Shown in pieces: positions 1 to 7,200 of a stretch of 36,285 nucleotides of DNA. The translations under genes and the position numbers were made by a program. The notes beneath the pieces were generated by a model. The model made no database searches. It was not told where the DNA came from and was given only the letters and a program-made list of their open reading frames with translations. The stretch covers positions 1 to 36,285 of the forward strand of contig CACYRB010000017.1 in NCBI GenBank assembly GCA_902776685.1. Direction: 5' to 3'. The stretch is from an uncultured Prevotellaceae bacterium. GTDB taxonomy: Bacteria > Bacteroidota > Bacteroidia > Bacteroidales > Bacteroidaceae. Positions within the stretch are counted from its first letter, which is position 1. Each line of letters opens with the position of its first letter.

Positions 1-38
1 AGTTACCCTGGATTATTTTTATACTTAAATTTGATCAA

Positions 39-72
39 CTGCCGCTGTCGTGATGACAGTGGCAGGTTTTTT
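39..72 (+). terminator. Intrinsic terminator of an upstream gene outside the window
   Basis: An 11-bp stem (CTGCCGCTGTC against GACAGTGGCAG, one G-T wobble) is closed by a 5-nt loop and followed by GTTTTTT. The T-run lies on the plus strand, so it ends a plus-strand transcript entering from the left edge. It sits a few bases beyond the yraN stop codon. Confidence 0.85.
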
Positions 73-77
73 ATTGT

Positions 78-437
78 TTACCAGATGCTTACATCGGTGA
101 GGTGGCGTATTTCGGGCTTTTTGTCGCCGTCACCAATGACGGTGATGATGTCAATGCGGAAACGGCGGGTCACTTTGTTGCTTTTCACATAGTGGTTGAT
201 GGCGAGTTGCAGGTTTTGTAGTTTCTTTCGTGTGATGGTCTGGTCGGGATAGGCAAAGGCATCGGACTGTCGGGTTTTCACCTCAATGAAGACCATGACA
301 CCATCGTCGAGCGCAATGATGTCTAAGTCTCGGTGCTGGCTATGCCAGTCGCGCTCGACGATGATGTATCCCTTGTCGCGAAGATAGGCCGTGGCAACTT
401 CTTCGCCCCATTTTCCTAAATCGTTATGTGCAGCCAT
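78..437 (-). CDS. YraN / UPF0102 family putative endonuclease
   Basis: This 119-residue protein has the size and layout of the YraN (UPF0102) family, small proteins with a restriction-endonuclease-like fold and unknown cellular role. The N-terminus has GKWGEEVATAYL near residues 8-19, followed by the conserved pattern DLDIIALDDGVMVFIEVKTR around residues 37-56. There the D, the E and the VK pair form the nuclease-like core (D-x(n)-ExK type). It lies 61 bp downstream of clpC on the same strand and may be co-transcribed with it, although the gap is filled by a short tandem array. No promoter of its own was seen. The family assignment is firm; any enzymatic activity is family inference. Confidence 0.9.
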   Translation of the reverse strand: MAAHNDLGKWGEEVATAYLRDKGYIIVERDWHSQHRDLDIIALDDGVMVFIEVKTRQSDAFAYPDQTITRKKLQNLQLAINHYVKSNKVTRRFRIDIITVIGDGDKKPEIRHLTDVSIW

Positions 438-440
438 AAG

Positions 441-524
441 AAGTGATAAGTGAAAAGTGATAAGTGAAAAGTGTTCAACTTTTTACCTTTTCAACTTTTT
501 ATCTTTTCAACTTTTCAACTTTTA
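441..524. repeat. Low-complexity tandem array at the clpC 3' end
   Basis: Irregular copies of AAGTGATAAGTGAA are followed by copies of TTCAACTTTTTA/TTCAACTTTT. The array fills the clpC-yraN gap and runs over the clpC stop codon into its last codons, so the ClpC tail KVEKLKR is partly repeat-encoded. A related AAGTGAAAAGTGATAAGTG array lies after mtgA. Confidence 0.8.
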
Positions 525-3039
525 ATAGTTCTGCGTTCTCGTCTTTTGTGACGGCGACGGTGGTGCCTTCGGCCATGTTGCCCTCGATGAGCAGTTCGCA
601 GAGCGGGTCTTCGATGTAGGTCTGAATGGCTCGCTTGAGCGGTCGGGCACCGAACTGCACGTCGTAGCCTTTCTCGGCAACAAACTTTTTGGCTTCGTCG
701 CTGACGTGTATGTCGAAGCCCATGTCGTTGAAGCGCTTGGTGAGCGATTGCAGCTCGATGTCAACTATCTTCATGATGGCGGCGAGGTCGAGCTGGTCGA
801 AGGTGATGATTTCGTCGAGACGATTGAGAAACTCGGGTGCGAACTGGCGCGAGAGGCTTTTCTGGATGATGTTGCGGGCATATTGCCGGTCGCGGTCGTC
901 CATGTTGAGACTGAGGGCGCCGGAGGTGAATCCTACGCCGTGGCTGAACTCCTTGAGCTGTCGGGTTCCGGCATTGGAGGTCATGATGATGACGGTATTG
1001 CGGAAGTCGATGAGGCGTCCGTTGCCGTCGGTGAGTCGTCCTTCGTCGAGCACCTGCAGGAGCATGTTGAAGACGTTGGCGTGGGCCTTCTCTATTTCGT
1101 CAAGCAGTACGATGGAGTAGGGCTTGCGGCGCACGCGCTCGGTGAGCTGTCCGCCTTCCTCGTAGCCTACATATCCCGGAGGCGCACCGATGAGGCGGGA
1201 GGTGTTGAAGCTCTCGGTGTACTCGCTCATGTCAATTCGGATGAGTGCATCGGAGGAACCGAACATGAACTCGGCCAGCTTCTTGGCAAGATAGGTCTTG
1301 CCGACTCCGGTGGGACCGAGGAACATGAACACGCCGATGGGGTGGTTGGGCTCGCGTAGTCCGACGCGGTTGCGCTGAATGGCGCGGACCATTTTCTCGA
1401 TGGCATGGTCTTGGGCAATGACCTGGTTCTTCAGTTCGGCTGCCATGCCTTTCAGACGTATGCCCTCGGACTGTGCCATGCGCTGTACGGGAACGCCGGT
1501 CATCATGGAAACCACGTCGGCCACCTGTTCCTCGGTAACGGTCTCGCGCTTCTCGTTCTCGCCCGATGTCCATTGCTGTTGCAGGGTCTTGAGCTGACTC
1601 TCGAGGGCAGCCTGACGGTCGCGGTAGTTGGCTGCGAGCTCATAGTCTTGTGCCATGACGGCCTGGTTCTTCTGTATCTTGGCTGCTTCGATTTCTTTCT
1701 CCTTTTCGATGATGGCAGGCGGAATCTCGGCATGTTGCAGGTGTACGCGTGCGCCGACCTCGTCAAGGGCGTCGATGGCCTTGTCGGGGAAGAAGCGGTC
1801 GCTGACATAGCGGTCGGTCAGTTTGACACAGGCGTTGAGGGCTTCTTCTGTGTAGCTGACGTGGTGGTGCTGCTCGTAGCGTTCCTTGATGTTGTGCAGG
1901 ATGGTCAGGGTTTGTTCTGCGGTTGTGGGTTCCACGACAACCTTCTGGAAGCGGCGTTCAAGGGCTCCGTCTTTCTCGATGGAGTTACGGTATTCGTCGA
2001 GCGTCGTGGCACCGATGCACTGAATGGCTCCGCGAGCAAGTGCGGGCTTCATGATGTTGGCTGCATCCATGCTGCCGGGCGTGCTGCCAGCACCAATCAT
2101 GGTGTGTATCTCGTCGATGAAGACGATGATGTTCGGGTTTTCTTCAAGTTCTTTTAACAGAGCCTTGATGCGCTCTTCAAACTGACCGCGGTATTTTGTT
2201 CCGGCGACGATGCTTGTCATGTCGAGACTGACAAGTCTTTTGTTGAAGAGCATGGGCGAGGTGTGGTGCTTGGCAATCATCTGTGCCAATCCTTCCACGA
2301 TGGCGCTTTTTCCTACACCGGGCTCGCCGATGAGGATGGGGTTGTTCTTTTTCCTTCGGCACAGGATTTCGATGACGCGTTGTATCTCGCGTTCGCGTCC
2401 CACGACGGGGTCGAGCTTCTGATCGCGTGCCGCCTGCGTGAGGTCGGTTGAGAAGTTGTCGAGCACGGGTGTCTTCGACTTGGGGGGTGCCGATTGGTTT
2501 TTGACGTTCGACGTTGTGGCCTGGGAGTGATTGCCCATAGGCATAGCGTCGAATTCGTCTTCCTCTTCATCGGGCAGGCCAATCCCGTCGTGGGTAGGGT
2601 TGGACTGCCTGACAAGCATTTTTATGGTGTTTTCGTATGTCATACCTTTTTCTTCAAGAATTTGTTTGGCATAGGTGTCGGTCTGGTCGTGAAGCATGGC
2701 TAAAAGCAGATGCTCGATTTCTACGAGTTGGGTGTGTTGGATGCGGGCTTCAAGCACGGCCAGCTTCAAGATGTTGTTGGCTTGCTCGTTAAGAGCAATG
2801 TCAGAGGTGGCTGTCGACATAGGTGCGGCAGACTGGCGCAGGCGTTCTTCCAATTCGTTTTTTACGTCTCTGGCGCTGATGTCCATCTTGGCAAGAACTT
2901 CATGTATTGGGCTGTCTTTCTTGCGAATCATGGCCAGCAACAGGTGCTCAGGGCCTATCGACGCACAATAGAGACGCATGGCTTCCTCTCTGCTGAAAGC
3001 CAGTATCTCGGAAATATTCGGTGAAAATTGGTTTGTCAT
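499..3039 (-). CDS. clpC: ATP-dependent Clp protease ATP-binding subunit ClpC
   Basis: This 846-residue class I AAA+ unfoldase would pair with ClpP to unfold and degrade damaged or tagged cytoplasmic proteins. It has a double Clp-N repeat (about residues 5-145) and an acidic linker. The first AAA+ domain has Walker A GEPGVGKS at 238-245 and Walker B with VFIDEIHTMIGAG. A middle region with a UVR-type coiled segment (ELAANYRDRQAALESQL) marks it as ClpC rather than ClpB. The second AAA+ domain has GPTGVGKT and the Walker B IVLLDEIEKAH, followed by the C-terminal D2-small domain. Length is normal for the family. The ATG at 3039 is preceded by a sigma-54-like site. It follows the TPR gene by 49 bp and precedes yraN. 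Confidence 0.97.
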   Translation of the reverse strand: MTNQFSPNISEILAFSREEAMRLYCASIGPEHLLLAMIRKKDSPIHEVLAKMDISARDVKNELEERLRQSAAPMSTATSDIALNEQANNILKLAVLEARIQHTQLVEIEHLLLAMLHDQTDTYAKQILEEKGMTYENTIKMLVRQSNPTHDGIGLPDEEEDEFDAMPMGNHSQATTSNVKNQSAPPKSKTPVLDNFSTDLTQAARDQKLDPVVGREREIQRVIEILCRRKKNNPILIGEPGVGKSAIVEGLAQMIAKHHTSPMLFNKRLVSLDMTSIVAGTKYRGQFEERIKALLKELEENPNIIVFIDEIHTMIGAGSTPGSMDAANIMKPALARGAIQCIGATTLDEYRNSIEKDGALERRFQKVVVEPTTAEQTLTILHNIKERYEQHHHVSYTEEALNACVKLTDRYVSDRFFPDKAIDALDEVGARVHLQHAEIPPAIIEKEKEIEAAKIQKNQAVMAQDYELAANYRDRQAALESQLKTLQQQWTSGENEKRETVTEEQVADVVSMMTGVPVQRMAQSEGIRLKGMAAELKNQVIAQDHAIEKMVRAIQRNRVGLREPNHPIGVFMFLGPTGVGKTYLAKKLAEFMFGSSDALIRIDMSEYTESFNTSRLIGAPPGYVGYEEGGQLTERVRRKPYSIVLLDEIEKAHANVFNMLLQVLDEGRLTDGNGRLIDFRNTVIIMTSNAGTRQLKEFSHGVGFTSGALSLNMDDRDRQYARNIIQKSLSRQFAPEFLNRLDEIITFDQLDLAAIMKIVDIELQSLTKRFNDMGFDIHVSDEAKKFVAEKGYDVQFGARPLKRAIQTYIEDPLCELLIEGNMAEGTTVAVTKDENAELLKVEKLKR

Positions 3040-3070
3040 ATATCTCTTTACGTTGATTTATGTAACATAT

Positions 3071-3088
3071 CAACAAACATCGTGCCAA
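3071..3088 (-). promoter_or_regulatory. Sigma-54-like promoter (-24/-12) before clpC
   Basis: On the minus strand the sequence reads TTGGCACG-ATGT-TTGTTG, close to the RpoN consensus TGGCACG-N4-TTGCW, with T for C in the -12 element. The predicted start lies about 10-12 nt further on, leaving a leader of roughly 20 nt before the clpC ATG. No TAnnTTTG box is seen in this gap. It begins directly after the stop codon of the upstream TPR gene. Confidence 0.5.
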
Positions 3089-3712
3089 TTATTTTTCTTC
3101 TTCCTTTTTCTCTTCTTTGTCTTTGAGTTTCTCCTCTTTGTCTTTGAGTTTCTCCTCACATCCGTCAATCATCGTTTTGATTTGTTCGAGTCGGGCGACC
3201 TTGTTTTCGTTTGGGAAAGTCTGGTAATAGTCGCGTGCGAAGCAAAGAAACTCGTATGCGTTGCCGTAGTCTTCCTTGGAAAGATAGCAGAAGGCTATGC
3301 GAAAAAGAGCATCGGCCTTTTCGTTGTCATAGCAGACAAGTAGCATCTTCTCGTAGAGAGGTATTGCTTTATCGTATTGCTGTAGGAAGAAATGGCTCTC
3401 TGCATTGGCGAAGTAGTAAACGGAACGCTCGTGTGGGGCAAAGACCTCGAGCTGGGGCATCAGCTCGTCGAGATACTTGCATGCATTCTTGTAGTCCCAC
3501 TCATGGTAGTAACAAACACCGAGATACGCCCTGAAGCGGGGATTGAGTCGGTATTGCTTGTCGAGTTGCTCGAGAATCAGCAGGGTTTCGTGGTATTTCC
3601 CGCTTTGGAAATAGTCGAGAGCCATGCCGAGTTTCTGGCTGTCGGGCGATTGTGCACGGGCAATCGTGACAGCCGATAAGACGAGAGCGATGACGGCTGT
3701 GCGTAGTTTCAT
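3089..3712 (-). CDS. Secreted TPR-repeat protein
   Basis: The protein has 207 residues from the ATG at 3712. A signal peptide (MKLRTAVIALVLSAVTIARA, then QS) is followed by tetratricopeptide-like helical pairs, for example 'LGMALDYFQSGKYHETLLILEQL' style helices and 'ALFRIAFCYLSKEDYGNAYEFL'. The tail is a highly charged Lys/Glu stretch built from two copies of a 7-residue unit (KLKDKEE), encoded by a 21-bp tandem duplication. The start was chosen because it gives a clean signal peptide and overlaps the stop of the upstream peptidase gene by 4 bp (ATGA), indicating translational coupling. An in-frame extension upstream to 3961 lies wholly inside the peptidase gene and was discarded. It is probably a periplasmic scaffold; its partner is unknown. 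Confidence 0.8.
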   Translation of the reverse strand: MKLRTAVIALVLSAVTIARAQSPDSQKLGMALDYFQSGKYHETLLILEQLDKQYRLNPRFRAYLGVCYYHEWDYKNACKYLDELMPQLEVFAPHERSVYYFANAESHFFLQQYDKAIPLYEKMLLVCYDNEKADALFRIAFCYLSKEDYGNAYEFLCFARDYYQTFPNENKVARLEQIKTMIDGCEEKLKDKEEKLKDKEEKKEEEK

Positions 3713-4986
3713 TCGGTGTAAAAGTTTATAAGATCGGTAATGGCCTCGCGACAGACAATGCAGAACTCGGGGTTCTCGTTGGTTCGCATGCGGCAGTCGG
3801 GTAGGGCACGATACACTCCTTTCATGCTGTAGCCGGCTCCTTCGTACACGCCCACCTTGGTCTTGTCCTTTCCGATTGGTGTGGGTATCTTTGTCTTCGG
3901 GGAGATGAGGTTTTCCCATTTTCCATGAAAGTCGGCAAGGGTGGTGAGGTTCGGTTCCCATGGCTCAATGTCGTGAGGATACATGGGGATGTCTTCATAT
4001 TCGTATGCGTATTCGTCGCCAAGTCCGGCAAAACTATGGCCAAACTCGTGGACGACAACGGGACGGTAGAGGTTGTGCTTGGTCATGGAGAGGTTATAGG
4101 AGTTCAGGATTCCGCCTCCGCCATAGTGGTCGGTATTGACGAGGACGATGATATGTTCGTATGGCGTTCCTGCCAGCCAGTCGTGGAGTTTTTTCAAGTG
4201 TAGCGTGGTAAGATAGCGCTTGCTATAGAACGTGTCGAAATGGCTGTCGAGGGCGGTGTTCCGCCAAATGCCGTTAGATGGTTCGCTGGTCCCGCTTTCG
4301 AGCGATGGCGACTTGACGGCAATGATGTTGAATCGGCTTTTCAGACTATTGAACGGCTCGTGCGCGAAAAGCGCATCGTTGGCAATGCGGGCATCGTTGA
4401 TGAAGTCGTCCATCTGGGCTTCTGTATATCCTTCTGCGATGTATGCGATATGAATGCACTTTGTTGTGTCGGCAGCTTGTTGGAGCGTGACGTAGGGAGT
4501 GATGTGGCGAAATCCAACCTGTCGGATTAGTATGTCATCGGGTGAGACAACGTGTGTTAACTCGGTCTTGACCTGTCGCCGGTTGTCGAAGAGGCGGACA
4601 GTAATGTCGACCGTGTCTTTGGGCATAGGAACCAAAAAGACATTCTCGAAAGCTTTCCGCTCGTGTGTCGTATTCTCAAAAGAGAGCCATTCTTGAAAGA
4701 GTGTGGAAAACGAATTGCGGTAAACGACCTCCTGGCTACGGTGTCGTCGTACAATAATTTGTCCGTTTCCTTCGACAGGAACTTCGGAAAGATTCTTGCG
4801 CTTTCCATACCAACGTGGCATCATGTTAAGCTTGTCGACGGCAATGCGTTGTTCTTCTTCGTTACCTTCGAAAATGTAGTCGATGCGAAGCGTGCTGTCG
4901 CAGAACAATTCGTTGAATGAAGACTGGGCCATGCCTTTCGTGAACATAAGAAAAGGCATGAACAATGTAATTATATATTTTTTCAT
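3709..4986 (-). CDS. M64 family metallopeptidase (IgA peptidase M64-like), secreted
   Basis: This is a 425-residue exported protein. The signal peptide covers about residues 1-20 (FMPFLMFTKGMAQ). An N-terminal beta domain typical of M64_N occupies roughly 21-150. The catalytic domain contains HEFGHSFAGLGDEY at 313-326, a zinc-binding HExxH motif followed by the Gly and Glu/Asp positions expected for M64. The family was named for IgA-cleaving enzymes of gut Clostridia, but most Bacteroidota members are uncharacterised, so the substrate here is unknown. It is coupled to folK upstream and to the TPR gene downstream by ATGA overlaps. Co-translation with a secreted TPR protein suggests both act in the cell envelope. 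Confidence 0.9.
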   Translation of the reverse strand: MKKYIITLFMPFLMFTKGMAQSSFNELFCDSTLRIDYIFEGNEEEQRIAVDKLNMMPRWYGKRKNLSEVPVEGNGQIIVRRHRSQEVVYRNSFSTLFQEWLSFENTTHERKAFENVFLVPMPKDTVDITVRLFDNRRQVKTELTHVVSPDDILIRQVGFRHITPYVTLQQAADTTKCIHIAYIAEGYTEAQMDDFINDARIANDALFAHEPFNSLKSRFNIIAVKSPSLESGTSEPSNGIWRNTALDSHFDTFYSKRYLTTLHLKKLHDWLAGTPYEHIIVLVNTDHYGGGGILNSYNLSMTKHNLYRPVVVHEFGHSFAGLGDEYAYEYEDIPMYPHDIEPWEPNLTTLADFHGKWENLISPKTKIPTPIGKDKTKVGVYEGAGYSMKGVYRALPDCRMRTNENPEFCIVCREAITDLINFYTE

Positions 4987-5375
4987 GATTCAATGTTTTT
5001 GAAAAGTTCACCCATCAATTCTTTTACGTAGGGGCGTTCCCAATCGTTTATGTGCATTTTCTCGTCACCATAGAGCAGAATGTCAAGGTCAAGGTTCACA
5101 ATGCCATTCCTTCTTTCGTGTCTTGAGTCACCGCAACGGCGTTCAATGCTTTTCAATGCGCGTTCCAGTAGCTTTGGGATATGGGCAGAGTGTGTGATGG
5201 CCAGACAGTTGAGAAATTTCTCGCTGCTTACGCCGCCATAGGGAACTGTCCATTTGACAGATGAAAACTCCACCCGTCCGAACAGATGAACCATGTGCGT
5301 TTTTGCCACGCTGATGTGAAACTCAGCATCGTGGTTCGATCCCATTGCTATAATAACTATTTGTTGCTTTGCCAT
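4983..5375 (-). CDS. folK: Short HPPK-like protein (6-hydroxymethyl-dihydropterin pyrophosphokinase)
   Basis: This 130-residue protein resembles FolK, which transfers pyrophosphate from ATP to 6-hydroxymethyl-dihydropterin in folate synthesis. Visible HPPK marks are an N-terminal AMGSN (residues 11-15) and the metal/ATP-binding pattern NLDLDILLYGDE near residues 93-104. It is shorter than E. coli FolK (about 159 residues), and the second half of the usual RxxGPRxLDLD signature has become RRNGIVNLDLD, so activity is likely but not certain. It is the first gene of the minus-strand cluster and overlaps the M64 gene by 4 bp. On the minus strand a TAATTTTG box lies at 5388-5381, unusually close to the start codon. 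Confidence 0.72.
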   Translation of the reverse strand: MAKQQIVIIAMGSNHDAEFHISVAKTHMVHLFGRVEFSSVKWTVPYGGVSSEKFLNCLAITHSAHIPKLLERALKSIERRCGDSRHERRNGIVNLDLDILLYGDEKMHINDWERPYVKELMGELFKNIES

Positions 5376-5436
5376 TAGCGCAAAATTACTAATTATTCTT
5401 AAAACACTACATTTTATGAATAAAACAACATGAATT

Positions 5437-5468
5437 TTTGTGTTTTTTTATGATTTTATGTATTTTTG
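5437..5468 (+). promoter_or_regulatory. Bacteroidota housekeeping promoter of the glucosaminidase gene
   Basis: TTTG (-33 box) at 5437-5440 and TATTTTTG (-7 box, matching TAnnTTTG) at 5461-5468 are separated by exactly 20 bp. The predicted transcript start is near 5475, about 30 nt before the ATG at 5505. Confidence 0.8.
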
Positions 5469-5504
5469 TAATCACAAATCGGGAATTCAATACATGATAA
5501 TACA

Positions 5505-6431
5505 ATGGTAGCTACGCGTAGAATATTTTTTTTACTTACGGTCAGTCTGTTCTCTTTGGCGGTTGCAGCCCAGCCCAAATGGAATCAGGCCTATCAGTCG
5601 TATATAGAACAGTATAGGGACATTGCAATCCGTGAAATGCTCACCTACAACATTCCTGCCAGCATTACGCTTGCTCAGGGTTTGTTAGAGAGCGGGGCCG
5701 GTCGGAGCGAACTCACACGTAAGGGAAATAACCACTTCGGCATAAAATGTCATGGTTGGACTGGCCGGAAGACCTATCATGACGACGACGAGGCGGGAGA
5801 ATGTTTCCGAGCCTATGATAATGCATTGCAAAGCTTTGAGGACCATTCAAAATTTCTCTCACAATCGCGACGTTACCAAAGTCTTTTTTCTCTGCCACGC
5901 ACAGACTATCGTGGGTGGGCCAGGGGGTTGAAAGCTGCCGGATATGCGACAAATCCTCGATATGCAGAGTCGTTAATCCAGATAATAGAACTCTACAAGC
6001 TTTATCAATATGATACCGCAACTTCCTACGATCGTTTTACAGCTCGTCATTCGTCGGTTGACAAACCTGCACAGGTAAACGGTACGCTTCATTCCATATA
6101 TCGGTATAATGACAACTACTACCTTCGTGCCCGTAGAGGCGACACCTATAAACTCATAGGAAAAGAAGTGCAAATCAGCTATCGTAAGATTGCCCGTTAT
6201 AATGAACGGTCTTCAAAGGACCAGTTGCGCGAGGGTGAGATTGTCTATTTGAAAAAGAAACGCACTCGTGCCGACCGCCAATTTAAGGGGCACCCGCATA
6301 TCGTGAAAGCAGGCGAAAGCATGTACGACATTGCTCAGATGTACGGAATTCGCCTAAAAAGCCTTTACAAGAAAAATCGCCTGACACCAGATTATCAAAT
6401 CAGGCCAGGCGACAAGCTTAGGGTGTATTGA
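5505..6431 (+). CDS. Secreted N-acetylglucosaminidase (GH73-like) with LysM domain
   Basis: The protein has 308 residues. A signal peptide spans about residues 1-22. The glucosaminidase domain covers about 40-165, with the family landmarks PASITLAQGLLESGAG (catalytic Glu in this stretch), NNHFGIKCH and FRAYDNALQSFEDHSKFL, ending YATNPRYAESLIQIIELY. After a linker there is a C-terminal LysM domain (about 262-308: HIVKAGESMYDIAQMYGI, then YQIRPGDKLRVY) that should bind peptidoglycan. The likely role is cleavage of peptidoglycan glycan strands during growth or division. A strong promoter lies immediately upstream, so it is probably monocistronic, and it converges with the SH3-like gene. Confidence 0.93.
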   Translation: MVATRRIFFLLTVSLFSLAVAAQPKWNQAYQSYIEQYRDIAIREMLTYNIPASITLAQGLLESGAGRSELTRKGNNHFGIKCHGWTGRKTYHDDDEAGECFRAYDNALQSFEDHSKFLSQSRRYQSLFSLPRTDYRGWARGLKAAGYATNPRYAESLIQIIELYKLYQYDTATSYDRFTARHSSVDKPAQVNGTLHSIYRYNDNYYLRARRGDTYKLIGKEVQISYRKIARYNERSSKDQLREGEIVYLKKKRTRADRQFKGHPHIVKAGESMYDIAQMYGIRLKSLYKKNRLTPDYQIRPGDKLRVY

Positions 6432-6461
6432 GCGTTGAGCTTGGTTACAAAGGTTATTGCT

Positions 6462-6983
6462 CTATTTTACATAGCTGTATTGCTTTGAAACCCAATAGTA
6501 ATACCCACCATGTGACACCTTGTTCCAAGAACCATTACTGCCATGGTAGGTCAGTTTCTGGCCTTTGTTGAAGCGTTTGCCCGTATCGCGTCCACCGGGA
6601 GTGGCACGTCCGATAACGTTGCTGCCAGTAATAACAACATTTTTAGCTGTTGTTGCCGTTGTGGCATTCTGGCCTCTCAGCGGTTGTGCATAGCTGGTGG
6701 AAACCCATAAATAACGATTGCCATAGACAACTTGGTACCACGATCCGCTACGGCTGATACATGTAAGGCGGTTTCCTTTGTTGAATCTGATACCTGTATC
6801 GTAACCGGCAGGTCCGTCACGTCCAATGACATTGTTGCCCGTGATAACGATGGTAAACGAGCCATTAGCGGCTAATACATTGTATTCCTTAGAATACCCG
6901 TTGCTTGCTGATGCCGTGAAGGTGGCTGCGCCGAACATCACAACGGCAAGCATCAATTTTAGAAGCATTGATTTCTTTCCCAT
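6462..6983 (-). CDS. Secreted protein with two SH3-like repeats
   Basis: The protein has 173 residues from the ATG at 6983 (MGKKSMLLKL). This start gives a compact signal peptide ending near ASA; the upstream ATG at 7016 would add 11 polar residues. The mature protein is two repeats of about 60 residues, each running VITG(N/S)NVIGR...(Y/R)DTG.RFNKG..LT...GSW..V..G..Y.WVS, joined by a Thr/Ala-rich linker. The pattern resembles bacterial SH3 (SH3_3-type) domains that bind cell wall peptides, and the gene neighbours a glucosaminidase, which fits a wall-associated role. Function is inferred from the fold pattern only. Confidence 0.8.
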   Translation of the reverse strand: MGKKSMLLKLMLAVVMFGAATFTASASNGYSKEYNVLAANGSFTIVITGNNVIGRDGPAGYDTGIRFNKGNRLTCISRSGSWYQVVYGNRYLWVSTSYAQPLRGQNATTATTAKNVVITGSNVIGRATPGGRDTGKRFNKGQKLTYHGSNGSWNKVSHGGYYYWVSKQYSYVK

Positions 6984-7013
6984 ATATTTGTTTTTTTGGT
7001 TATTAATCGTAGA

Positions 7014-7021
7014 CAAAGATA
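7014..7021 (-). promoter_or_regulatory. -7 box of the SH3-repeat gene
   Basis: Minus strand TATCTTTG matches TAnnTTTG about 30 nt before the ATG at 6983. No clear -33 TTTG is seen at the expected distance. Confidence 0.55.
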
Positions 7022-7153
7022 ACTAAAGACTATCAATTTTGGTTAATTAATAGGAGATATTTAACTTTTCTTAAGCATTATAATGCGTCACTAATTGTAT
7101 TATTATCGGATTGTATAATCTATTATGGCCTTATTTTATAATAGATTTTCTTT

Positions 7154-7180
7154 CATTTTCATTGAAAATGTGTAATTTTG
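7154..7180 (+). promoter_or_regulatory. MATE gene promoter with overlapping dyad
   Basis: TAATTTTG at 7173-7180 matches the TAnnTTTG -7 box, about 20 nt before the ATG at 7201. Just upstream, 7154-7170 reads CATTTTCATTGAAAATG, an almost perfect dyad sitting between the -33 and -7 positions, where a repressor could bind. Confidence 0.55.
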
Positions 7181-7200
7181 CACAAGGAATATAATAGGTA

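Noticed and set aside
3713-3961. Longer N-terminus for the TPR protein
   Set aside because: It is wholly within the M64 peptidase gene; the ATG at 3712 gives a signal peptide and an ATGA overlap.
5381-5388. Leaderless folK promoter
   Set aside because: TAATTTTG on the minus strand is only about 6 bases from the ATG and has no -33 box, so it was noted but not listed as a feature.
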